12,447 nt of DNA from Pseudofrankia asymbiotica (lineage in GTDB: Bacteria > Actinomycetota > Actinomycetes > Frankiales > Frankiaceae), in contig NZ_MOMC01000119.1 in NCBI RefSeq assembly GCF_001983105.1, positions 1,107 through 13,553 on the forward strand, in the 5' to 3' direction. Under the pieces are notes generated by a model, which saw nothing but the letters and a program-made list of their open reading frames with translations, was not told the DNA's origin and searched no databases. Below are positions 6,927 to 12,447 of the stretch, piece by piece. Position 1 is the stretch's first letter; each line of letters opens with the position of its first letter. The position numbers and the translations under genes were made by a program.

Positions 6927-7206
6927 CCTGCTTCTGGGATCCCTGGAGCGGGCGCGACGATCGCAGGCGGATTTCCGCCGAAACCACGTTGGTTCACCAT
7001 GCTGGCGACACCCGCGGCACCCTGAAGTACTCGGCCATCTCCGCGTACGTCATGCCTCAATGAAGGGTCACTCCCGGAGGAGCTGCGGCAGTAGCAGCAC
7101 CCCGGCCCCGCGGCGGCCGAACCTGCGCGAGCATGTCGTGGAACCGACGAAGGCGGGGCCACCGAACGTCTAGAGGCACCTGCCGGACATCGGTGACGAT
7201 CTCTCC
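6927..7206. other. Gene-free region upstream of the TIGR04222-like gene
   Basis: About 280 bp with no supportable gene. I see no clear promoter or terminator, and only a poor RBS before the ATG at 7207. A short minus-strand peptide resembling a helix-turn-helix fragment was judged too short to call. Confidence 0.5.
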
Positions 7207-8148
7207 ATGTCGACGATTCTTCTTGCCGGGCCAGCGGGCCTGGGCGCGGGCGTGGCGCCCGCGGCTGACAGTCCTACGTGGGGCATCAGCGGGCCGGCCT
7301 TCGCCGTCGGCTACCTGGTCGCGCTGGTACTGGTCGCCCTCGGGGTAATGCTGGTTCGATGGCGGCTGCGCGCCCCGGCCGTCGGTTCGCCCGTATGGCC
7401 CCCCCGACGCTCAGACGCGGGCCTCGCGCCCGAGGAGCTTGCCTTCCTCGCGGGCGGCGCGCGGCGCGCTGTGGAGACCACAGTCGTCGCGCTGCGGGAA
7501 CAGGGGCTCGCGGCCTCCGGAGCGGGAACTGGCCGGGTCGTGACGGCCGGCGCACCTGGGCCGGGCACGCTGACGCCGTTCCAGCGGGCGGTCCGTGACC
7601 GGTCCGGCGCCGCGGCCGGCGTCCGGATGTCGACGCTGACCTCGATGGTCGTGAACAGTCCGGCCACCGACGACCTGCGCCGCCGGCTCGTTGGCCTCGG
7701 CCTGGTCGTGACGCCTGCCCGTGCGCGGATGCACCGCAAGTTCGCCTGGTGGCCGACCGCATTTCTCGTCGTGGGCTTCATCCGGCTGGTCACCGGCGCG
7801 TCCCGCCACCACCCGGTCGGCGTTCTCGCGGTTGAGCTGATCCTCACCGTCGTCATCGCCATCGTCGCCGCGCTGCGCACGAGGTTCGAGGTCCTGACGA
7901 GCCGGGGCCGCGGCCTCCTCGCCACCGCCCGACGTGTCTCGACACCACTGCGTACTGGCAGCCTCCCGGGCCAGCGCGCGCAGGCCTACGCCCTCTTCGG
8001 CGCCGCCGCCATATGGGCCGCCGACAGTGACCTCGCCCGGCAGCTTGGCTTCCCCCAGCCGTCCGCCAGCGGCGGAGGAGACAGCGCAGGAGGCTGCGGT
8101 GGGGGTGGCTGCGGCGGCGGGGGATGTGGTGGCGGCTGCGGCGGCTGA
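7207..8148 (+). CDS. TIGR04222-like membrane protein with Gly/Cys-rich C-terminus
   Basis: A 313-residue protein that I place in the uncharacterised TIGR04222 family. The markers are TWGISGPAF (about 24-32) leading into the first membrane helix (about 31-52), then LAPEELAFLAGGARRAVE. A cytoplasmic-looking segment of about 120 residues includes LTPFQRAVRD. Two further helices follow (about 179-197 and 204-223), then a region ending YALFGAAAIWAADSDLARQLG. The last 25 residues are Gly plus four Cys (297, 302, 307, 311). From memory, Gly/Cys tails are common in this family, and some members neighbour DUF692/MNIO iron oxidases, which modify cysteines in peptides. No such enzyme is in this window. 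ATG 7207 is the only reasonable start seen, with a weak RBS. It is monocistronic here and converges on the acyl-CoA synthetase. Function is unknown. Confidence 0.85.
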   Translation: MSTILLAGPAGLGAGVAPAADSPTWGISGPAFAVGYLVALVLVALGVMLVRWRLRAPAVGSPVWPPRRSDAGLAPEELAFLAGGARRAVETTVVALREQGLAASGAGTGRVVTAGAPGPGTLTPFQRAVRDRSGAAAGVRMSTLTSMVVNSPATDDLRRRLVGLGLVVTPARARMHRKFAWWPTAFLVVGFIRLVTGASRHHPVGVLAVELILTVVIAIVAALRTRFEVLTSRGRGLLATARRVSTPLRTGSLPGQRAQAYALFGAAAIWAADSDLARQLGFPQPSASGGGDSAGGCGGGGCGGGGCGGGCGG

Positions 8149-8457
8149 GGCCGTCCACCACTGGCTGCCGCGAACCACTCCGCGGGCAGCCATGGACGCG
8201 GCGGCGCCTGCCCACTGACGCCCCGGGTGGGGCTGTCCGCGATGGGTGCCTCGCCCGCCGCCGGGGCCGAGGCGGCGGAAGAAATCGGCGGCATGGGGAG
8301 ATCGCCACCGATGCCCTGTTGATTTCTTCCGAGCTGTCACGGACCGGCCGTCGTCAGGTCGGCCACATCGGGCCTACCGCTCGGCGGTCATCGCGAGAAA
8401 GACCACCACCAAAGACCACCACCGCGGAGCGCGTGCTTTCCTGTCCTGCCTCCGGAA
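8149..8457. other. Gene-free region between convergent genes
   Basis: About 310 bp between the stops of two convergent genes. Apart from the hairpin at 8276-8331 and a short GACCACCACCAAA-type direct repeat near 8401-8422, I see nothing here. Confidence 0.6.
8276..8331. terminator. Candidate bidirectional transcription terminator (long hairpin)
   Basis: CGGAAGAAATC (8276-8286) and GATTTCTTCCG (8321-8331) are exact reverse complements, 11 bp. Inside them GGCAT (8290-8294) pairs with ATGCC (8311-8315), leaving a 16-nt apical loop. Its position between convergent genes suits a shared terminator, although there is no T-run after the stem on either strand. Confidence 0.45.
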
Positions 8458-10287
8458 TTAGTCGGCGGGACCGGCGGGGGTGGCGTAGAGCTTTTCGAGC
8501 TCGCGTTTGAGGAGCTTGCCGGTGGCGTTGTAGGGGAGCTCGGTGGCGAAGCGGACGTATGCCGGGACCTTGAAACGGGCCAGGGCTGCGGCGACCCAGG
8601 CCTGAACGTCCTCGGCGGTGACGTCGGCGCCCTCGCGGCGGACGACGACGGCCAGCACCTCCTGGCCGAGCTCGCGGTGCTCGACGCCAATGACGGCGGC
8701 GTCGGCGAGGCCGGGGTGCTCGACGAGCCGGTTCTCGATCTCGATCGGGTAGATGTTCTCGCCACCGCGGATGATCATGTCGCGTAGGCGGCTTTCCAGG
8801 TAGAGCAGGCCGCCGTCGGCGCGGCCGAAGTCGCCGGTGCGGTACCAGCCGTCGGCGTCGAGGACGGCGGCGGTCGCCTCCTCGTTCTCCCAGTAGCCGA
8901 GGAAGACGCTGGGGCAGCGGACGCAGATCTCGCCGATCTCGCCGTCGGGAAGCTCAGCGCCGTCCGGGCCGATGACCTTGATCTCGGACGTCGGCGTCGC
9001 GACCCCGAGCGAGCCGGGGGCGTCGCGCAGGCGGGAGCCGCCGGTGGTCGCGCCGATGCCGGCGGTCTCGGTCATGCCGTAGCCGCCGCCGAGGGTGCGG
9101 CCGGGCAGCACGTGCCCGATCAGCCGGACGACCTCGGGCGGGAGGGCCGCGCCACCGCCGCCGAGGCCGCGCAGGCTGGACAGGTCGTACTCGTCGAGGC
9201 GTGGGTGCTCGAGCAGGCGCAGGAACTGGGTGGGCACGCCGGACCAGCTGGTGACGCCGTACCGCGTGGTCAGGTCAAGGTGGACCGTCGGGTCCCATTT
9301 CCCGGGCGGGGCGAAGACCAGCGTCATGCCGTTGTACGGGGCGTGGCTGAGCAGTGGGCCGATGCCGGAGATGTGGAAGAACGGGCCGGCGAGGATCGAC
9401 ACCGGCGGTGGCGGCGGGGCGGGCGCCTGCGCGGGGGCTGGGGAGCCCTGGGACGCGGGCGGCGCCTGGGCCAGCTGGTCGAGAAGCCCGGCGGCGGCGC
9501 CGCGCAGGGCGGCGTCGGGGCTGAAGTTGACCAGCGCGCGGTGGGGGAGCAGCGCGCCCTTCGGCCGGCCGGTGGTACCGCTGGTGAACAGGATCGTGAC
9601 CGGGTCGTCTTCGCTCAGATCCGGGCACAGCGCGAGCAGCGCCGCGGCAACGTCCTCGGCGGCATCCCCATCGACGTCCGAGCCCCCGTCGGTCTCGGCC
9701 TCGGTCTCGGTCTCGACGGCGGTGTCGGTCGGCGGGGAGAGCGTGCCGAACAGCTCGGCGAAGGTGAGGACGGGCTGGCGCCCGGCCTCGGGGATTCCGT
9801 CGAGGCGGGCGAGGCGGCGCTCGTCGCCGAAGACGACGGTCGGCGTCGTCAGCCGCAGGCCGTGCGCCAGCTCCGGGCCCGTCCACCAGCCGTTGAGCCC
9901 GACCGTGACCGCGCCCAGGGACAGCGCGGCCCACATGCCGACGGCGTACTCGGCGCAGTTCGCCGCGACGAAGCCGACCCGGTCACCCTTCGTGACCCCG
10001 AACTTGTCGCGCAGTACGCCCGCGACCCGCACGGCGCGCGCGGCGGTCTCGGCGAAGGTCAGCGTGGTCGCGGCACCGGTGGCGTCGGTGAAGACGAGGT
10101 AGGGCCGGTCAGGGAAGCGCCGGCAGGCGGACGCCAGTATCGCGGGCAGATGCGGGGGGCGGCCGGCGAAGACGGTCATCTCGACGCCGCGCACCTGTTC
10201 ACGCGCCAGCTCGAAGGGGGCGCCGGGGCCCATCAACCGGTCCCGCAGGGGTGGGGGCAGGAGGTCACCGTCGGGCCACCGGAGCAT
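8458..10287 (-). CDS. Acyl-CoA synthetase (fatty acid CoA ligase, ANL superfamily)
   Basis: A 609-residue adenylate-forming enzyme that would activate a carboxylic acid, probably a fatty acid, with ATP and join it to CoA. I start it at ATG 10287 behind GGGAGAGG (10299-10292) rather than at TTG 10311. Motifs in order: the ATP loop TSGTTGRPKG (235-244), FFHISGIGPLLSH, YGMTETAG (from 403), YRTGDFG, the hinge RDMIIRGGENIYP (from 502), and NATGK with the catalytic lysine at 591. The substrate cannot be set from sequence; YGMTE and RGGENIYP fit medium- or long-chain FadD-type ligases. Two stretches look inserted: an acidic Glu/Thr/Asp run about 45 residues before the ATP loop, and a Pro/Ala-rich run (QAPAPPPPP) just before FFHISG. 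No beta-oxidation partner is adjacent, so its pathway is open. A palindrome 25 bp upstream may be its operator. Confidence 0.93.
   Translation of the reverse strand: MLRWPDGDLLPPPLRDRLMGPGAPFELAREQVRGVEMTVFAGRPPHLPAILASACRRFPDRPYLVFTDATGAATTLTFAETAARAVRVAGVLRDKFGVTKGDRVGFVAANCAEYAVGMWAALSLGAVTVGLNGWWTGPELAHGLRLTTPTVVFGDERRLARLDGIPEAGRQPVLTFAELFGTLSPPTDTAVETETEAETDGGSDVDGDAAEDVAAALLALCPDLSEDDPVTILFTSGTTGRPKGALLPHRALVNFSPDAALRGAAAGLLDQLAQAPPASQGSPAPAQAPAPPPPPVSILAGPFFHISGIGPLLSHAPYNGMTLVFAPPGKWDPTVHLDLTTRYGVTSWSGVPTQFLRLLEHPRLDEYDLSSLRGLGGGGAALPPEVVRLIGHVLPGRTLGGGYGMTETAGIGATTGGSRLRDAPGSLGVATPTSEIKVIGPDGAELPDGEIGEICVRCPSVFLGYWENEEATAAVLDADGWYRTGDFGRADGGLLYLESRLRDMIIRGGENIYPIEIENRLVEHPGLADAAVIGVEHRELGQEVLAVVVRREGADVTAEDVQAWVAAALARFKVPAYVRFATELPYNATGKLLKRELEKLYATPAGPAD
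9691..9714 (-). repeat. Hexamer repeat encoding an acidic loop in the ligase
   Basis: Four hexamers (ggtctc, ggcctc, ggtctc, ggtctc on the plus strand) encode alternating Glu-Thr/Glu-Ala on the coding strand. They form part of an acidic loop in the N-terminal domain that is not needed for ANL catalysis. Confidence 0.75.
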
Positions 10288-10311
10288 CGCGCCTCTCCCA
10301 TCCTCGGACAA

Positions 10312-10332
10312 CGATCATCTCGACCATGATCG
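10312..10332. promoter_or_regulatory. Candidate operator: 7-7-7 palindrome upstream of the ligase
   Basis: CGATCAT (10312-10318), a 7-nt spacer and ATGATCG (10326-10332) form a perfect inverted repeat, beside an AT-rich patch and 25 bp from the ligase start. Its size and place suit a dimeric repressor such as a TetR-family fatty-acid regulator. No regulator gene is in the window, so the partner is unknown. Confidence 0.4.
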
Positions 10333-10527
10333 CAGTATGTATATATGATCCGATCTCGGGACATTGTGGTCCAGGGCACACTGGTCGGGCAAGTGGAGGC
10401 GGGTGTCACCTCCACCGGTGTTCGCCGCCGGTACGCGGCTGACAGATCACCGCCACCGTGCCGCCGCGGTCGTGGATCGGACCGCCTCGTGACTGTGACG
10501 ACACGCGGGCGGCGATCATGGTGATCG

Positions 10528-10551
10528 GGGGCGAGGGCGCGCCCTCGCCCC
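10528..10551. other. Perfect 24-bp GC palindrome
   Basis: GGGGCGAGGGCG is followed directly by its reverse complement with no spacer. As DNA it could be a dimer binding site; as RNA it lacks a loop unless the inner pairs open. It is flanked by two shorter inverted repeats. Confidence 0.6.
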
Positions 10552-10646
10552 AGCGGCGCCGACCGTCCGGTCGGACCGTCGGAGTTGTCATGGGTGACAT
10601 GCCGGCACGCCGGGGGTGGTGGACGCCGTGCGACCGATTGGTCACT

Positions 10647-10652
10647 TAGAGT
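10647..10652 (+). promoter_or_regulatory. Candidate -10 box for a leaderless transcript
   Basis: TAGAGT fits the TAnnnT pattern and ends 8 nt before GTG 10661, the spacing expected when transcription starts at the initiation codon. No clear -35 box is visible. It would explain why no good RBS precedes this gene. Confidence 0.3.
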
Positions 10653-10660
10653 CACCGACC

Positions 10661-12151
10661 GTGTTCTCCACGCGTCGTCTCGATATCGGGGCCGAGCCCA
10701 GGGCCCATGACCCGCGCGTTCTGCTGCTGGCCCCGTCCGCGGGGTTGGGCGGTGGCGTCGAGCGTTACCTCGCCACCGTCGAGGAGCGGCTGCGCGCCGG
10801 TGGAGCACTGGTCCATCGAGTGGACCTGCGTGGCGCGGCGCGCCCGCTGGACCCGTGGGCGAGGCAGCGCTTCACCGCCGCCGCCGTGCGCGCGGCCGCG
10901 CTGCTGGCGCCGCTGGACGCCGTCCTCACCGGCCACCCCGGCCTCATCCCGGTCGCGGCGGCGGCCGCGACCGCCGGGCGGGCCCGGCGCGGGCCGGTGA
11001 TCGTGTACGGCGTTGACGGCGTTGACGGCATCCGGGCGCACCGGCTGGGCCGGACGCTGCTGAACCGCCACCGGGCGCTGTTCCCGCTGACGACCGGGTC
11101 GTACAGCGCTGGGGCGCTGGCGGGCCTTGGCGCGGTCCCGCTGCTGCGGCCGGGCGTCGCGTCGGGTTGGCGGTCGGCTCTCCTCGCCGCGGGTACCCGG
11201 GCGGGCCGAGAGGGAGGCGCTTCGCGTCCGCCGACCCGGCCGACCCTGCTGACCGTCCTGCCGTCCGCCACCGGAGCCGACCCCGCGGGCCGCGCCGACC
11301 CCGCAAGCCGAGCCGACACCGCCGGCGGCGCTGTCAGGGCCGGCGGCGCTGTCAGGGCTGGCCGCGCGGACCGGGCCGACGGCGGCCTGGCGACGCTGCT
11401 CGCCGCGCTGCCGACGGTGCGCCGCGCGGTCGGGCCGGTACGACTGATAGCCGTGGCGCGGGGGCACGCGCCCGCGGCGGCGCGGGCCGCCGTCGCGGCG
11501 GCGGGCGACGTGGAACTCGTCGAGGCGCCGGACGACTCGCGGCTGGCCGGGCTGTACGCCGGCGCCGACCTGTTCGTGCTGTGCACGGAGACCGGGCCGA
11601 GCCGCGGCGGTGAGGACCATGCCCGAGTGCTGACCGAGGCCCAGCTGGCCGGCTGCCCGGTCGTCGGCCCGGTGCGCGGCGACGCCCGCGACGCCTACAT
11701 TGACGGGGCGACGGGCGTCACACCGGGTGACGAGTCCCCGGTGGCGCTCGCGGTGGCGCTCACCGACCTGCTCGCCGATCGGGTGAGGCTCGCGCGGATG
11801 CGCCGGCGCGCCGCGGAGTGGGCCAGGATGGCCACCGAGCCGGCGGAGCACACCCGGGCGGTCTTCGCCGCGGTCCTCGGCACCCTCCCGGCGGTTCCTG
11901 CTCCGGTCCCGACCTCGATCCCGGTCCCGGCCACGGCGACGGCCTTGCCAGGCGGGGCGGCGCGGCCGCCAGCGCGCCGCGCGGCGACTCAGGTGTGGCC
12001 CGAGCCGGCCGGGGCGGGGTCTGGACGCGCGTTCTGGTCGGCGGTCCCGGCCGCCCGCGTGGCCCGCGGGGTCGAGGTGGACACGGACCACGTCGAGATG
12101 AGTCGCGGCTGGAGCGATGACATCGAGGTAGACGACCTCCGGACCCGCTGA
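10661..12151 (+). CDS. GT4-type glycosyltransferase, paralogue of the gene at the left edge
   Basis: About 496 residues. I prefer GTG 10661, which gives an N-terminus of the same length as the paralogue; GTG 10616 would add 15 residues, and neither has an RBS. Shared blocks with the paralogue are RVLLLAPS, GGGVERYLATVEE, LDAVLTGHPGL, SAGALAG, LRPGVASGWRSALL, PTLLTVLP and LATLLAALPTV. Near the C-terminus E318-x7-E326 (EDHARVLTEAQLAGCPVV) is the GT4 donor-site signature. Two differences stand out. About 30 residues of ADPAGRAD/GGAVRA repeats sit just before the donor helix, and the paralogue's DKG reads DGG here, so the diphosphate-binding lysine is absent. The YGADIW equivalent is also altered to YGVDGVDG. 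A C-terminal tail (about 85 residues) is low-complexity, then acidic. It probably acts in envelope glycan assembly with the WecA-like gene downstream, but its activity is uncertain. Confidence 0.85.
   Translation: MFSTRRLDIGAEPRAHDPRVLLLAPSAGLGGGVERYLATVEERLRAGGALVHRVDLRGAARPLDPWARQRFTAAAVRAAALLAPLDAVLTGHPGLIPVAAAAATAGRARRGPVIVYGVDGVDGIRAHRLGRTLLNRHRALFPLTTGSYSAGALAGLGAVPLLRPGVASGWRSALLAAGTRAGREGGASRPPTRPTLLTVLPSATGADPAGRADPASRADTAGGAVRAGGAVRAGRADRADGGLATLLAALPTVRRAVGPVRLIAVARGHAPAAARAAVAAAGDVELVEAPDDSRLAGLYAGADLFVLCTETGPSRGGEDHARVLTEAQLAGCPVVGPVRGDARDAYIDGATGVTPGDESPVALAVALTDLLADRVRLARMRRRAAEWARMATEPAEHTRAVFAAVLGTLPAVPAPVPTSIPVPATATALPGGAARPPARRAATQVWPEPAGAGSGRAFWSAVPAARVARGVEVDTDHVEMSRGWSDDIEVDDLRTR
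11321..11356 (+). repeat. 18-nt tandem duplication in the right glycosyltransferase
   Basis: Two perfect copies of gccggcggcgctgtcagg (11321-11338, 11339-11356) encode the GGAVRA repeat in the loop before the donor-site helix. Upstream 9-18-nt degenerate copies (GRADPA/SRADTA) extend the expansion. Confidence 0.85.
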
Positions 12152-12292
12152 CGACCGGTCACGGCGGGTTACGGGCTCCCGGGGACACCCGGTGTCGCGT
12201 CCCGGCATCCAGTAGTTAGAGCATTACAGTGAGTCACGAAGTTTGGTCCTGGGCTCGGCCCATCCCGCCCTGCTTCCCCGCCGGAGGAACAC

Positions 12293-12447
12293 ATGGTCGG
12301 TGCCGGATCCGCGGCCTGCATCGTCACCCTGGCCGCGACGCCGCTGGTCATCGCCTACATGCGACGCCTGTCGGTGCTGGACGTCGCCGGCGAACGTTCG
12401 CTGCACACGGTCCCGACGCCGCGGGGCGGCGGGGCGGCTGTCGTGCT
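12293..12447 (+). CDS. WecA/MraY-type undecaprenyl-phosphate sugar-1-phosphate transferase, 5' part
   Basis: Only the first 51 codons are inside the window. ATG 12293 follows GGAGG (12283-12287) with a 5-nt spacer. The protein begins with a membrane helix (about 3-22), then LSVLDVAGERSLHTVPTPRG and a GGG run. This DxxGERSxHTxPTPRGGG block is diagnostic of the WecA/TagO/MraY family and precedes the second helix. These polytopic enzymes move a sugar-1-phosphate from a UDP-sugar to undecaprenyl (or decaprenyl) phosphate at the inner face of the membrane, starting a glycan chain. The motif fits the WecA/TagO side better than MraY. It lies 141 bp after the glycosyltransferase on the same strand, and TACAGT (12225-12230) could be its own -10 box. 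Exact sugar and pathway are not determinable from this fragment. Confidence 0.88.
   Translation, partial: MVGAGSAACIVTLAATPLVIAYMRRLSVLDVAGERSLHTVPTPRGGGAAVV

Larger units (their letters stand above)
10288..10660. other. Divergent intergenic region, ligase / second glycosyltransferase
   Basis: About 370 bp that should carry promoters for both genes. It holds the 7-7-7 palindrome next to the ligase, an AT-rich patch (10338-10350, gtatatatgat-like), a GATCA-TGG-TGATC inverted repeat (10514-10526), a perfect 24-bp GC palindrome, and GTCCG-GT-CGGAC near 10566. No gene is evident. Confidence 0.55.

Noticed and set aside
6980..7060. Minus-strand peptide MTYAEMAEYFRVPRVSPAW resembling part of a helix-turn-helix
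   Set aside because: Only 19 codons between stops, no continuation in other frames and no RBS. It could be a relic of a DNA-binding gene, but the evidence is too thin.
1..12447. CRISPR arrays, tRNA or rRNA genes, insertion sequences, phage or defence genes
   Set aside because: No regularly spaced repeats with unique spacers, no cloverleaf-like sequence and no transposase or integrase motifs were found on either strand.

Overview
The window is very GC-rich DNA (about 70% or more by eye) with strong G/C third-position bias. It carries actinobacterial gene families: a class E sortase, a TIGR04222-type membrane protein with a Gly/Cys tail, GT4 glycosyltransferases and a WecA/MraY-type phosphosugar transferase. 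I infer a filamentous actinomycete, most likely Frankia-like. That placement rests on gene content and composition, since there is no rRNA or tRNA here.

Layout: (1) 1-928, minus, 3'-truncated GT4-type glycosyltransferase with a GTG start. (2) 1105-2301, plus, class E sortase, followed after 3 nt by a 52-residue single-pass membrane protein (2305-2463) with a strong RBS; these two form an operon. (3) 2464-3121, gene-free, with an AT-rich island and hairpins. (4) 3122-5776, plus, two-TM GGDEF-EAL c-di-GMP enzyme. (5) 5777-6164, gene-free, with a perfect 24-bp inverted repeat. (6) 6165-6926, plus, YhbS-type GNAT acetyltransferase split by about 88 low-complexity residues. (7) 6927-7206, gene-free. 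(8) 7207-8148, plus, TIGR04222-like membrane protein ending in a Gly/Cys tail. (9) 8149-8457, gene-free, with a hairpin between convergent genes. (10) 8458-10287, minus, acyl-CoA synthetase (ANL family). (11) 10288-10660, divergent intergenic region with two palindromes. (12) 10661-12151, plus, a second GT4-type glycosyltransferase, clearly paralogous to gene (1). (13) 12293 to the edge, plus, 5' end of a WecA/MraY-type glycan initiator.

The genes lean towards the cell envelope: glycosyltransferases and a lipid-linked sugar initiator at the edges, a sortase pair, and membrane c-di-GMP turnover in the middle. They do not form one operon, and I see no single undescribed defence or biosynthetic system. 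The unusual signals are these: (a) codon-phased short repeats expand loops or tails in every gene seen at substantial length, most strikingly inside the GNAT domain; (b) a Gly/Cys tail with four regularly spaced cysteines; (c) a perfect inverted repeat whose A/T tracts are opposite to a terminator's; (d) a glycosyltransferase paralogue that has lost its expected donor-site lysine where a repeat has expanded.
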